Shown: positions 1 to 9,515, numbered from the stretch's first letter. The stretch is DNA of 64,000 nt from Gilvimarinus sp. 2_MG-2023 (GCF_030547685.1 NZ_JAUOQM010000003.1:97521-161520), one strand, 5' to 3'. Notes: generated by a model from the letters alone, not told the origin. Program-made: numbers and translations.

Positions 1-166
1 CAACATGTTGCTCGCCTGTGTGGCGGGCGTTATATCTACTTAAGGATCTAACAAGTTTGTGGTTGTCTTCGCTTCCCTTTCCCTTGCACGACCAGGCAGG
101 TGCAAAGCGGCCGCCGATTAGTGTGGTGACGAGCAAGGCTGCTAGGGAAGTGAAGTGCTTGTACAT
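1..166 (-). CDS. Partial secreted protein, runs off left edge
   Basis: An open frame starts with ATG at 166 on the minus strand and stays open to the window edge (55 codons). The N-terminus MYKHFTSLAALLVTTLIGG looks like a Sec signal peptide, followed by a hydrophilic stretch. It begins a few bases after the stop of the SDR gene, so it is probably the second gene of that transcript. No strong ribosome binding site is visible. The family cannot be recognised from this fragment, and whether it is truly expressed is uncertain. Confidence 0.45.
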   Translation of the reverse strand, partial: MYKHFTSLAALLVTTLIGGRFAPAWSCKGKGSEDNHKLVRSLSRYNARHTGEQHV

Positions 167-172
167 CGTTGT

Positions 173-1009
173 TTACTCATAGTCCGTCGAGGCCGACAGG
201 TTTTGCCACACATCGATTTCTGCGAGTCGCGCGGTGAGGCCGTTGCGCGCCATTTCCAACGCATCTGAGCCAAGCAATAGATGCAGTGGCGGTGTATCTG
301 CATTCGCTAGCTTTACAATCGCTGGCCCAATTTTGACCGGATCGCCAGGTTGGTGATGACTGTAGCTTTTGTACGTGGCTTCAACCCTGCTCCGAACCTC
401 TTCATAATCGTCGATAGGGTTATCGCAAAAGCGTATCGATTTGTTATCCAGAAAGTCGGTACGAAAATAGCCGGGTTCGACGACTGTGACATTAATACCC
501 ATAGGTGCTAAATCATTAGCTAGATTGATGCTGAACCCATTTACAGCGAATTTGGACATTCCGTAAAGCGTGCAAAGATCAAATCCTATTTCGCCGCCGA
601 TTGAACTGATGTTAATGATATGGCCTGAACGCTGACAGCGCATTACTGGTAGGACCGCGCGTGTTAACCGTATTACGCCAAACACATTGGTATCGAATTG
701 GCGCCGTATATCTTCTTCCGAAGATTCCTCGAAAATACCGAGGTGGCCATAGCCGGCATTGTTCACCAATACGTCGATAGCGCCAAAACGTTCAACGGCG
801 GCCTCCACAACTGAATCGGCTTGTGTGGTGTTTGTGACGTCTAGTGGCAAGCACAATAGCCGTTCAGTATGTTCGTTGAAGGCTGTACGCGTAGCATCCA
901 CGTTGCGTGCCGTAGCGACAACATTGTCGCCGCTCGCAAGTGCCGCACGTGCGACTTGAGCGCCCAGGCCACGAGCCGCACCGGTAATCAACCATGTTTT
1001 ACTGGACAT
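173..1009 (-). CDS. Short-chain dehydrogenase/reductase (SDR)
   Basis: A classical SDR of 278 residues, the usual family length. The NAD(P)-binding glycine motif TGAARGLG lies at residues 9-16, the NNAG motif at 83-86, and the catalytic set is Ser136, Tyr149 and Lys153 (YGMSK). An Arg right after the glycine-motif start and the ATARN segment after beta-2 suggest NADP preference, which is inference. The start has a good AAGGAG ribosome site about 8 bases upstream. The gene is divergent from the AraC regulator at 1326, a common arrangement in which the regulator controls the dehydrogenase. The substrate is unknown. Confidence 0.9.
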   Translation of the reverse strand: MSSKTWLITGAARGLGAQVARAALASGDNVVATARNVDATRTAFNEHTERLLCLPLDVTNTTQADSVVEAAVERFGAIDVLVNNAGYGHLGIFEESSEEDIRRQFDTNVFGVIRLTRAVLPVMRCQRSGHIINISSIGGEIGFDLCTLYGMSKFAVNGFSINLANDLAPMGINVTVVEPGYFRTDFLDNKSIRFCDNPIDDYEEVRSRVEATYKSYSHHQPGDPVKIGPAIVKLANADTPPLHLLLGSDALEMARNGLTARLAEIDVWQNLSASTDYE

Positions 1010-1325
1010 TACTTGGTTCTCCTTTTGGTGATGAATAATTTGTCATTTGATGTCTCGGTGGTTGAGGGTGCCAAACGCCCCCCAAGATTTGATAGAAATC
1101 GGAATATTCACTTGTATGGCACCTGTCTGTGACAACCCTGTTTGTACACGGATGTACCTACTTGCAATGTGAAGGCTAATGAGTCGAAAAACCTATGGCC
1201 GACGCTATTTTCTATTGAAGGCCGAAGGAGAAGGTATTCTTGTTGTCTGGATTGTTTGCACGATCGTCCGACTATAATCTATTTCTCCTTCCCGAAAGCC
1301 GGGTGCAGCCGTATCATGAGACTCT
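1010..1325. other. Divergent promoter region between SDR and AraC genes
   Basis: This 316-bp gap holds the start signals of two diverging genes and presumably the AraC regulator's binding site. I could not single out a convincing operator or -35/-10 pair. Short open frames here look random. Confidence 0.4.
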
Positions 1326-2222
1326 ATGAATACACTTGAGACTTTGGTTGATCTAATCGACCGCCACACTCAACGGGACGGTAGCCATATCAGCCCTGTT
1401 CCAGGGTTGAAACTGCTGCGTGCATCATCACCGAGCATGTCGATGCCAGTGATTTACGAGCCTACTCTGTGCCTTATTGTTCAGGGCGTGAAGCAGGTAT
1501 GCCTTGGGACAAAGACTTTTCAATACGATACTGGTAATTATTTGATTGCCTCTGTCGAATTGCCAGTCGTAGGAACGGTCATTGAAGCCAGCAGTACAGA
1601 GCCTTATCTCTGCTTACAATTAGACTTGGATAAAAGGGTGCTATCGGATCTAGCAGTTCGCTACCCAGATCATTCTATTAAGGCATTTGTTTCTCCCACT
1701 GGTTTGGCACTCAACCGAACCACTGCTGCCTTGCACAACGCCGCGGTACGCCTAGCGGCCTTGCTGGACACTCCCGAGGACATTGATGCGCTTGCTCCAC
1801 TTATTATTCAAGAAATTCTCTATCGCTTACTGACTGAGCCGGGCAGCAGTCTAATCAGACAAATGGCGCAAGCCGATAGCCGATTGAATCAGATTGCTCG
1901 CACCATCCGTTGGATGAGAGATCACTTTCACGAGCCATGTCGTATTGAGCATGCGGCTAAAATCGCGGGTATGAGCCGCTCTACATTCCACTTACATTTC
2001 AAAGCCATTACCACCATGAGTCCGATTGAGTTTCGTACACATTTGCGCATGCACGAAGCCCGCCGGTTAATGGTTAGTGATGGGCTGGATGCCGCCAGTG
2101 CGGGTTTTAGAGTCGGCTATGAAAGTCCTTCGCAGTTCAGCCGAGACTATGTTCGCCTATTTGGATTGCCGCCTACAAAGCATACTGGACAGCTGCGCGA
2201 ATTGTTTAATGCTGCACGATAA
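1326..2222 (+). CDS. AraC-family transcriptional regulator
   Basis: A 298-residue regulator. Residues about 20-175 match the AraC-type N-terminal domain seen in regulators that act next to oxidoreductases (PVIYEPTLCLIVQG at the front). Residues about 195-290 form the double helix-turn-helix, with IEHAAKIAGMSRSTFHLHFK as first recognition unit and VGYESPSQFSRDYVRLFG as second, the usual AraC signature. It is transcribed away from the SDR gene and probably regulates it. The ribosome site is weak (GAG about 7 bases upstream). The effector is unknown. Confidence 0.9.
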   Translation: MNTLETLVDLIDRHTQRDGSHISPVPGLKLLRASSPSMSMPVIYEPTLCLIVQGVKQVCLGTKTFQYDTGNYLIASVELPVVGTVIEASSTEPYLCLQLDLDKRVLSDLAVRYPDHSIKAFVSPTGLALNRTTAALHNAAVRLAALLDTPEDIDALAPLIIQEILYRLLTEPGSSLIRQMAQADSRLNQIARTIRWMRDHFHEPCRIEHAAKIAGMSRSTFHLHFKAITTMSPIEFRTHLRMHEARRLMVSDGLDAASAGFRVGYESPSQFSRDYVRLFGLPPTKHTGQLRELFNAAR

Positions 2223-2908
2223 GGAAGGTTTGATGCGTATCTTGGTTTTAAAAAAATAGGACACCCACAGCTTAGAAAGGCTTAGCTTGGTATGGCTTTT
2301 TACTAACCGTTTTTATGTGCTTGGATCATTGAATCTTGAGTTATTAGGGAGTCGATCAATTTATCCAATTTACGACATAATAATCTTGGTCATAAGGCCT
2401 ATCGTGAATATCGGCTGGTTGTGGGTGGATACATTAGTGAGTACCCCAGTTGATCCTATTTAACTTTATAGAATCTCTATTTTTAGAAGATAGCATATTG
2501 CCCACTCCAGTGCTGTTAGGTATTGCAGATGAGCCGGTATCTATAAGTCTATAGACTTTAATGCGAATTAAAATAAGTAACCGGTGGGCTGCTTTAGGGT
2601 TAATCTCATAAAAAGAAGATAACGAAATAGAACGGATTCAAAGGTTGTTTGCCATTTATATTAAACGCATAAACCTAAATATGCAGTTGTCAGAAGGGGG
2701 AGTACAGATATAGAGCTGTCATTCGTTATCTTGGCATTAGGTAAAGAAATAAAATATGAGGCGTTTACATGGTATAACTATGATCAGTAGCAAATGAGAT
2801 ATAATAAGTCGTTTTAGTGTCCACATACAAAAACCCGTGCGGCTAGAGTGGTAATGCTTCGATTCTATTAATTTCTAAATTGTGTGTTAAGTCTAAAGAG
2901 GATTGTTA
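2223..2908. other. AT-rich gap without recognisable genes
   Basis: About 690 bp of AT-rich DNA with frequent stops in all frames. I see no gene, RNA or clear repeat. It marks the left part of an AT-rich stretch that runs to about 7.0 kb. Confidence 0.4.
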
Positions 2909-3220
2909 GTGGATTTGGAGCGTACAGTTATATTTAGTAATGTTACACATGTCATTCTTGGTGGGTCGTATCTAATTTCTCTCTTTTCGTTATTTCTGTT
3001 GCGATCGAAAATAAAGAGTATAGGTATAAACTTTGCCATTGTTGGTTTTCTCAGTCTCCTTATAGTTTCTTTTCTTAATGCATTTATAGGACATTTTTTT
3101 AGTCTAGAAACAATTAAAGAAATAGCGATATGGAGATACTTGGTTGAATGTATTAGCTTTTTTACCATAAGCTTGGGTGTTCTAATTTTTAGTTTAGGTT
3201 TTAAAAAGAAATCTAAATAA
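2909..3220 (+). CDS. Small membrane protein of unknown function
   Basis: The frame opens at TTG 2903, but GTG at 2909 is the better start: AAAGAGGA sits at 2895-2902, six bases upstream. The product (103 residues) has about three hydrophobic segments (near residues 10-30, 40-60 and 75-95) and a lysine-rich tail, so it is likely an inner-membrane protein. AT-rich codon use matches the surrounding accessory stretch and differs from the rest of the window. No family is recognised. A relic transposase start follows at 3288. Confidence 0.5.
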   Translation: MDLERTVIFSNVTHVILGGSYLISLFSLFLLRSKIKSIGINFAIVGFLSLLIVSFLNAFIGHFFSLETIKEIAIWRYLVECISFFTISLGVLIFSLGFKKKSK

Positions 3221-3720
3221 GGAAAAGTACGCCTTGAGCTTGCCCCACTTTATCGGACATCTTTAGATAACTCATCTGAAGGTGGGAATGCCAAAATATA
3301 AAAAGCCACGTAAAACATGAGCATATTCAATAGAGTTCAATGTGCCGACGGAAAAATGAGCTACGGTGCCGGCATCTAAAGTAAACAGGTAGCAGGGCGA
3401 GTGTTGGCATAACGCACAGTGAGTATTGTCCTGTATGATGCACTTATGATCATTACATCACTCACTGAAAAGCGAACTTATAGGGAATGTCCGGTTTCAG
3501 AGTTTTCGTGATTTGCATCGAGCATTAAAACGATATATAAACAATTTCTACAATACGGTGAGCTTGCAGTCATGGAGTAAATACTCGCCGATAGAGTATT
3601 AGCTCATGGAAGGTTGGGAATATAAGAGGCCAATTTTGTAGGGCCAGATCAACTTCTTTAAAAACACAGAATTATGATTTATGGTAATTCTTGAATTGAA
3701 TTTAAATCAAAGTAAATTTT
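3221..3720. other. Gap with transposase relic and inverted repeat
   Basis: A 500-bp gap before the desaturase. It contains the IS3-type transposase relic at 3288-3359 and a short inverted repeat (CAGTGAGT at 3417-3424 and ACTCACTG at 3460-3467). The remainder has no coding potential that I can see and looks like decayed mobile DNA. Confidence 0.45.
3288..3359 (+). pseudogene. Relic of IS3-family transposase OrfA start
   Basis: ATG at 3288, preceded by a GAAGGTGGGA ribosome site, encodes MPKYKKPRKT, then a TGA stop, then AYSIEF in the same frame. MPKYKKPRKTWxYSxEFK is a familiar opening of IS3-family OrfA transposases, so the TGA probably replaces a TGG tryptophan codon. A second stop follows at 3357. 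Only the first twenty or so codons remain recognisable; no OrfB or terminal repeats were identified. The relic shows past IS activity in this AT-rich stretch. Confidence 0.55.
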
Positions 3721-4704
3721 ATGGAAAAGTCGAATTGGAATACAATAAGGAAGCAATTTCCGCGAAAAGGGTTGTCTAGAGCAACCTTACTTATTTGGAT
3801 GTGCGATTTACTTTTGATTGGATTTTCTTTGTTTCTCTTTCAGTTGAAAGGTGTTTATATAATATTATCTTGGTTTTTTCTAACCATAGCTCTATTACAC
3901 ACTTACTTGTTTCAACACGAAGCAACACACAATGCTTTATCTAAAAGTAGTACGGTTAATGATTCTCTGGGGCATTTTTTTAGTTGGTTGATTTTCATGC
4001 CTTATCTCTCAAGAAAGCGATCGCACGTATTACATCACCGTTATACAGGGCATCCGACTCTCGATCCTGCTAACAAAAGGGCGATTGAGTTTTTCTCTGT
4101 CCTCTCTGACGATATGTCTAGAAAATTAGAGCTGATTTGGAAATATTGGATACCTCTATTTGTACTAAATGATAGGGTCGGTCTTTGGCGAGATCCATTT
4201 CAAAACACTCATAAAAATCATGATTCTCTATCCCTTAAAAAAGAACGAAATTATTCTATTTTTTATATTTTATTATATCTACTGGCGCTAATAGTACTGT
4301 TTAGAACTTCTCTCTTGGTGACGGTATTATTTTGGTATCTTCCTGCACTTATATTTTTATTTTATTTGGAGGAGCTAGTTAATTTGCCACACCATGCGGA
4401 AACTCCACTGTTAGGTAAGGAAGAAAAGCCGTTGCATTTCTCTAGGCAATATTTAGTGTCCCATTCATGCAAGCATGTACCTATTTGGTCAAATATTTTT
4501 TTGTTAAATTTTAACCGCCATATCCCACATCATCTGTTCCCTTGGGTTCCCTGGGATCAGCTTCCTCGTTTAGAGGATAAGATAAGAATGAATATTGCTC
4601 CGTATATAATAGAAGAAAAAACCCGCAATGAAATTAAATGGTCCATAACAAATCGTAAACGTTCGATCTTAGATATAATGGGGCATTATTTTGATAAGCG
4701 ATAG
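3721..4704 (+). CDS. Membrane fatty acid desaturase
   Basis: A 327-residue membrane di-iron desaturase. The three histidine clusters are present: HEATH at 66-70, HxxHH at 102-106 and HIPHH at 267-271, with an extra NLPHH at 221-225 before the last one. Hydrophobic pairs at about 22-60 and 178-216 give the expected four-helix layout. Family members insert a double bond into an acyl chain using O2 and electrons from a redox partner. Codon use is AT-rich. It lies 67 bp upstream of a FeeM-like N-acyltransferase in the same orientation, suggesting that both act on one acyl product. Substrate and double-bond position cannot be read from sequence. Confidence 0.85.
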   Translation: MEKSNWNTIRKQFPRKGLSRATLLIWMCDLLLIGFSLFLFQLKGVYIILSWFFLTIALLHTYLFQHEATHNALSKSSTVNDSLGHFFSWLIFMPYLSRKRSHVLHHRYTGHPTLDPANKRAIEFFSVLSDDMSRKLELIWKYWIPLFVLNDRVGLWRDPFQNTHKNHDSLSLKKERNYSIFYILLYLLALIVLFRTSLLVTVLFWYLPALIFLFYLEELVNLPHHAETPLLGKEEKPLHFSRQYLVSHSCKHVPIWSNIFLLNFNRHIPHHLFPWVPWDQLPRLEDKIRMNIAPYIIEEKTRNEIKWSITNRKRSILDIMGHYFDKR

Positions 4705-4771
4705 TGTTTTTGAAATTAGAAAAGTAATTTAAACGTAACAATACTCTTTAATCAAAATTATATGACTCAAT

Positions 4772-5341
4772 ATGAATTTTAAATTAGTAGAAACTGATAA
4801 AGAACGCCATTTGGTACAAAAACTGTATCATGATTGCTTGGTGTTAGAAAGCAACATGCAAATTCAGGAGTCTGGAATTATTAATATGTACCCTCAATTG
4901 GAGGACCGGTACAATAGCGATGTGATATTCGTTAAAGAAGAAGATAAAATAGTGGGTACTATTAGCATTTCAAAAGATATTCACTTGGGCGCACCTGCTG
5001 ATAAATACTTTCCCAATGAAATGACACAGATACGTAAAAACAACAACAAAATATGTAATGTCTGGCGTATCTGTACGCACCCAGAATACAGATCAAGAAA
5101 TAGCTTAATAAAAAAACTCTTAAAACAGGCAATACAAATTATTATTAAAAAAGATTATGAGGAGATTGTCATAGCAGTGAACCCTGATAATGGTTTTTTT
5201 TATAAGAGGGTTTTAAATTTTACTGAAATTGCTCGAACCGCTCAAATGCCTAACGAATTAATATCAGCCGGAGTTATTCTAATGAGGGCGCCTCTTAAAG
5301 AATTACCGGAATATTGGAAAAAAGATGTTTCATACTTCTAA
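4772..5341 (+). CDS. GNAT-fold N-acyltransferase, FeeM-like
   Basis: This 189-residue protein has the layout of FeeM-type N-acyl amino acid synthases, relatives of acyl-homoserine-lactone synthases. It carries a VGTISISKD strand near 62-70, LGAPADKYFP near 74-83, a VWRICTHPEYRSRN segment near 96-109 that matches the usual E-I-S-R-L-A-V-x-P-x-Y-R-x-R core, and VNPDNGFFYKRVLNF near 132-146. In characterised members an acyl chain is moved from acyl carrier protein to an amino acid. Here the usual Glu/Ser of the core is replaced by Val-Trp, so activity is not certain. It follows the desaturase. A plain GNAT acetyltransferase is the alternative. Confidence 0.65.
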   Translation: MNFKLVETDKERHLVQKLYHDCLVLESNMQIQESGIINMYPQLEDRYNSDVIFVKEEDKIVGTISISKDIHLGAPADKYFPNEMTQIRKNNNKICNVWRICTHPEYRSRNSLIKKLLKQAIQIIIKKDYEEIVIAVNPDNGFFYKRVLNFTEIARTAQMPNELISAGVILMRAPLKELPEYWKKDVSYF

Positions 5342-5349
5342 TCAATCAA

Positions 5350-5976
5350 TCACTGATTAACGTCAAAAAGAAGCGGTTTTACTTGTGCGCGCTTTATAAT
5401 AGTTTCCACAATAGGCAGTACTACTTCAATTTTGGCACTGTCTACTATGGATAATGTAATCCAATAAATGGCGTTATTGTGTTTAAGTAGATAAAAGCCA
5501 ACGCGCTGGTTTACTTTATTTTCGGAAAACTCATAGACCCTGTACCATACTTGTGCATCTTGATTCGTAAAAAATTGGGCACGATCAAGAACCGATATTG
5601 TATTGGACAAACTGCGGTGTTTTAATTTTCGCTCTAATATTCGCCAAAGCATATGATTCCGTTTCCAGCCGCTGATCATGCTAGCTGAAATAAAATAACT
5701 TGGTTGGTTGCTTAAGTAGCCAGCCAAAACCGTAGAATCGCTGGTGTCTGGATGTTGTATGGTGGATATAATTAGAGAGTCGGGAGGAGCGAGTAAAAGT
5801 CCAGGCGCTAATTCTACCGTTGGGTTTGCAGCCCATGCTGGAATGATAATAATGCAGAGTAATACGACGGCAGCAGGCTGGCGCAGGCGGCAAGCGTATA
5901 ACGACCAGGCAATAAAAGACCGGGCGCTTAGGCTTAGAAGTGCTAGCAAATCTAGCCGAGGCCTGCATATACGCAT
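5350..5976 (-). CDS. Secreted or anchored protein of unknown function
   Basis: A 208-residue protein with an N-terminal hydrophobic stretch (PAAVVLLCIIIIPAWAA, about residues 34-50) that looks like a late signal peptide or anchor. The first 30 residues are basic and may not be translated, but no later Met is available before the hydrophobic stretch. The remaining ~155 residues show no known domain; mixed strands and the phrase VWYRVYEFSENKVNQRVGFYLL suggest a small alpha/beta fold. It converges on the acyltransferase gene with only 8 bp between stops. Function unknown. Confidence 0.55.
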   Translation of the reverse strand: MRICRPRLDLLALLSLSARSFIAWSLYACRLRQPAAVVLLCIIIIPAWAANPTVELAPGLLLAPPDSLIISTIQHPDTSDSTVLAGYLSNQPSYFISASMISGWKRNHMLWRILERKLKHRSLSNTISVLDRAQFFTNQDAQVWYRVYEFSENKVNQRVGFYLLKHNNAIYWITLSIVDSAKIEVVLPIVETIIKRAQVKPLLFDVNQ

Positions 5977-7054
5977 GTTATTGATTTAACCCACATTGGC
6001 TACAGCTAATTAACACTGCAACGTCTGACTATTATTGTAGTGATCACTTTCCAGTTTCCCACGCGACCATCTTATAAGAGTTTTACCGACTTTTGTGTTT
6101 TTGTGCAACCCATTTCAGGTTTTAGAGTGATCCTTCAAATATAGTACCTAGAGGTAAAGAATACAATATTGTCAGTCTTTAGATGGCGGAAAACACTAAA
6201 TCAGTCGTTAGTTAAGGAGCGAAGTCATACCTCGTGAAGGAGAAAACAATTTGAGTTTAGCCAAATAATGTACCTGTTAGAGTGTATTGGCCAACTAGGT
6301 GGTGGTTGAAACAGATACGCAACGGCTAGCTAGTGTAGAGCAATTTAATATTTCCAATAATAACAGTGAAATAACATTAACCGATTTTGAGTATGACGGT
6401 AAGCCCACTCTACGATAGGTCTTTGGCATATATACGCAAGCGGTACGGGGCACATATTCCAATAGATACAGCGTTAAATTTCTGACAGGTACTGGATTGC
6501 AATTCATTCTAGGTCGTAATAGTCAGCTTAATATTAATAATGATGACGCCAAAAAGAGAAGTACGCCTTGCAGCATAAAAGTAAAATGTCCAGCGCTGTC
6601 ATTATTGTTTTGTCTTCAGTAGGAAGAGCCCTGGCCATTGATTAATAATCAGAATTCTCTAATGGATAAGAACAAAGTGAACAAGTTAACGAAGAGAAAA
6701 TTTCCATTAGTATTCTCTGAATTTAATCGGCCACGTTGATTTAAAACACACTGGTGATTATGAGGATTTAGCCAGCGCCGATGCTAGGAGCAGAGGGAGT
6801 GATCGAGAGACGGAACACGAACGAGAAAAACCATAAATTGGCAGATCATGCCATTCTCAATTCGTATTTTATAAATAGAACATAAGTGAATTATCGTTTA
6901 ACAGTTTCTATAAGGGTGTATTTAAAGGCGAGTGTATTTTGAAAAGAACGATTTCGGATGAAATAAAATATAAAGTATCAGATCTATTAGTGCCGATTTC
7001 AGATTTACGCTTTTATGGCCCCTTGTATTAGGTATTGATAAGAAAGGGTACATT
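5977..7054. other. Long decayed gap upstream of the alginate locus
   Basis: More than 1 kb without an intact gene. A decayed frame at 6299-6622 is listed separately. The last 150 bp hold the leader of the PL15-like lyase gene. AT-rich composition and many stops suggest degraded accessory DNA rather than long regulatory sequence. Confidence 0.45.
6299..6622 (+). pseudogene. Decayed reading frame with one internal TAG
   Basis: From GTG 6299 a frame runs 39 codons to TAG at 6416-6418, then continues in the same frame for 67 more codons to TAG at 6620. The translated text on both sides (for example VEQFNISNNNSEITLTDFEY and GTYSNRYSVKFLTGTG) has protein-like composition, and one C-to-T change (CAG to TAG) would explain the interruption. 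No clear start or ribosome site is visible and the family is not recognised. It may be only a chance frame. Confidence 0.3.
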
Positions 7055-9445
7055 ATGAAATTTAGATTACTATTTGTCGCCAGCTTAACCCTAATGGTAA
7101 ATGCTGGGTATGCGGAGGTGGCATTCCCAGAAAAACAACCAGAAAACGGAAATTTTAATAGGCCAATTCCCAACCAAGTGGTGGATGTATCGCCTCCGGG
7201 TTTTAGTTGGTGGCGTGCGGCACCGAGGGGTGAGGTCAGTTATCGTTTGTCGATTGATAGTGACGCTGGAAAGCCTGTGTATGTTTCAAAGTTGCAGAAA
7301 GATCCTGTCTATGTTCCCAGTGAAGTGTTGGCACAAGGTGAATATGTATGGCGAGTTGAGGCTGTTAACAAACAGGGGGAAACAGTCGCGATTAGAGCCC
7401 CGCAAGCGTTTACTGTCGCCGACGATGCTTTGGACTTGCCTTGGGTTGATCCAAAAACCTTGCTGCAACGAGTGGAGCTTGAGCACCCCCGATTATTATT
7501 TCCAAAGGCACAATTAGGCGAAGTGAAAAAAACATTGAAGGGGGAACGCAAGCTCGCTTTTAATGATCTGAAAGCTATGGCTGATACTGCGCTTACTATG
7601 GAACTTATGGTGAAGCCAGATTTTGATAAATATGATATTGAAAAGGAATACCCCGCTCGGCGCACGGCGTACCGAGCCTCCTATTTAAAATTCACCGATG
7701 TATACACACAAGGTATGACTCCCTTGGCATTGGTTTACTTAATGACCGGTGAAGAAAAATATGGCTTGGCGGCAAAAAAACACCTACTGCATGTACTTGA
7801 TTGGGAGCTAGAGGGTATTGGTTCACTGGATGAGGGGTTTGATGAAATAGGATTGCGTATTGCTCGCACTGCCGCTCAGGGCTATGACTGGTTATACGAT
7901 CTATTAACGGAAGAAGAACGCAAGGCCGTTAAGAAGATGCTGCTCGCCCGTGGCGATCAAATGTTAAATCGTTTAAAAGGGCGGGATTATTTAAATTTCT
8001 CGATCTACAGTCACGATGGCCGATTGCCTGGCTATTTGATGGAGTTTGCTATTGTTCTGGCTGAGGAAGAGCGAACCGTTGAGTGGTTGGACTATGCTCT
8101 TAAAGCATGGCTAACGGTTTATCCGCATTGGGGGGGCAGCGAGGGTGGTTGGGCCGAAGGCGTACACTATGCCATGTCTTATAATGATCGGTTTATTACT
8201 CCTTTGCAGTCGCTCTATGTGGCGACGGGCTACAATTTATGGAATAAAGCCTATCTAAGAAATATGCGACACTTTCTTACCTATGCGGTTGCGCCTCTGG
8301 GGGAGGTGATTCCATTTGGCGATATGGAGCATAATCCGGTAAGTAATTACGCTGGTGATCTATACTCAATTTTAACTTTCCATGCTTTGAATTATGGAGA
8401 TGCTAAAGCTAGATGGTGGGCCGAACAATATAAGGATCAGCGAATGAATACGCGGCGGCTGGGAGCTATGCATCGTTTAATTCACCCTGATGCTATCGGT
8501 TCGAAAAAGCCTAATAAAATGCCACAGGATAAATTATTTTCAGGCATTGGCTGGGCCGCACTACATTCAGATATTTTAAATCCTACAAGTGATGTAATGC
8601 TGTTGTTTAAAAGCTCGCCTTTTGGTTCGGTTAGTCACAGCCATGCCGATCAAAATAGCTTTGCGATTATGAAAGGGGGTAAGGCACTGGCTCACCCTAG
8701 TGGTGCTCGCTTTCCACAACATTTCTCACCCTTTCATGTGGAGTATACCCGACAAACACTGGCTCATAACGCATTGCTAATTAACGGTGAGGGCCAAATT
8801 GACAGAGATGCAACAGCCACGGGAGGTATTGTCGATTTTCACAGTACCGAACACTTAGGTTATGTAGTAGGTGAAGCTGAAAGAACTTATGGTGACAGGC
8901 TTGATGAGTATCAGCGTCATGTTGTGATGATTCGACCCTCAGTGGTGCTTATTATTGACGATATGGCGGGGCCAGTACCTTTTACTGTTGATTGGTTATT
9001 GCACAGTAAAGAGGCAATGCACCTTGATCAGGGCAAACAACGTATAGACTCCACCCGTGGTGATGAGAAAATGCGTACTTATCTGTTGGCGCAAGAGGAG
9101 CTCGAATTTACCGTTTCGAATCGATGGCCGGTTGATCCAAAAAAGGATTACCCAATGGTTGAAACACCGGTGCCGGCTAACGAGTGGCATTTTTCTGCGC
9201 ACTCCGGATCACAAGCCAAGCAAAAAGTTATAGCTGCGGTAATGCTAATTGCCGATAAGGGTGTTTATCCAGATGTAGAGATGACCCGTAAAGGTGGAAA
9301 AATTACTTTAAGTGGCCAGGTTGGTGGCGACCACTGGGAGGCTGTTTTACAGCTGAATTCACAGGAGAAAAATAGCGAGCAATTGCTCGATTTGTGGTAT
9401 CAAACGGCTGAAGAAGGGCTACCAGAGACGATTAAAATTCCATAA
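7055..9445 (+). CDS. PL15-like exo-alginate lyase (DUF4962/heparinase II-III)
   Basis: A 796-residue secreted lyase starting with a signal peptide (MKFRLLFVASLTLMVNAGYA). A beta-sandwich DUF4962-type domain (about 25-130) precedes an alpha/alpha toroid and a C-terminal heparinase II/III-like beta domain (from about 510). It follows the plan of the PL15 exolyase Atu3025. The family's key residues are present: His320 (YSHDGR), Tyr372 in GGWAEGVHYAM, and His528/His530 in FGSVSHSHADQN. Such enzymes release unsaturated monouronates from oligo-alginate ends. It heads a locus with a TonB receptor and a PL6 lyase, which supports alginate as substrate. The ribosome site AAAGGG lies six bases before ATG. 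Another uronate polymer cannot be excluded. Confidence 0.85.
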   Translation: MKFRLLFVASLTLMVNAGYAEVAFPEKQPENGNFNRPIPNQVVDVSPPGFSWWRAAPRGEVSYRLSIDSDAGKPVYVSKLQKDPVYVPSEVLAQGEYVWRVEAVNKQGETVAIRAPQAFTVADDALDLPWVDPKTLLQRVELEHPRLLFPKAQLGEVKKTLKGERKLAFNDLKAMADTALTMELMVKPDFDKYDIEKEYPARRTAYRASYLKFTDVYTQGMTPLALVYLMTGEEKYGLAAKKHLLHVLDWELEGIGSLDEGFDEIGLRIARTAAQGYDWLYDLLTEEERKAVKKMLLARGDQMLNRLKGRDYLNFSIYSHDGRLPGYLMEFAIVLAEEERTVEWLDYALKAWLTVYPHWGGSEGGWAEGVHYAMSYNDRFITPLQSLYVATGYNLWNKAYLRNMRHFLTYAVAPLGEVIPFGDMEHNPVSNYAGDLYSILTFHALNYGDAKARWWAEQYKDQRMNTRRLGAMHRLIHPDAIGSKKPNKMPQDKLFSGIGWAALHSDILNPTSDVMLLFKSSPFGSVSHSHADQNSFAIMKGGKALAHPSGARFPQHFSPFHVEYTRQTLAHNALLINGEGQIDRDATATGGIVDFHSTEHLGYVVGEAERTYGDRLDEYQRHVVMIRPSVVLIIDDMAGPVPFTVDWLLHSKEAMHLDQGKQRIDSTRGDEKMRTYLLAQEELEFTVSNRWPVDPKKDYPMVETPVPANEWHFSAHSGSQAKQKVIAAVMLIADKGVYPDVEMTRKGGKITLSGQVGGDHWEAVLQLNSQEKNSEQLLDLWYQTAEEGLPETIKIP

Positions 9446-9469
9446 ATCTATATAATTTACGTTCCTTAG

Positions 9470-9515
9470 CGCCCAGTGTGCCAGAATTAAACGTGGTGCA
9501 TTGGGCGATTTTTTT
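9470..9515 (+). terminator. Rho-independent terminator after PL15-like lyase
   Basis: CGCCCAGTGTGCCA (9470-9483) pairs with TGGTGCATTGGGCG (9494-9507), 14 pairs including three G-U, followed by a run of eight T. It separates the lyase from the receptor gene, which then has its own ~150-bp leader. Confidence 0.85.

Noticed and set aside
1142..1339. Small plus-strand frame before the AraC gene
   Set aside because: No ribosome site, no family features, and it overlaps the regulator start; random frame in the promoter gap.
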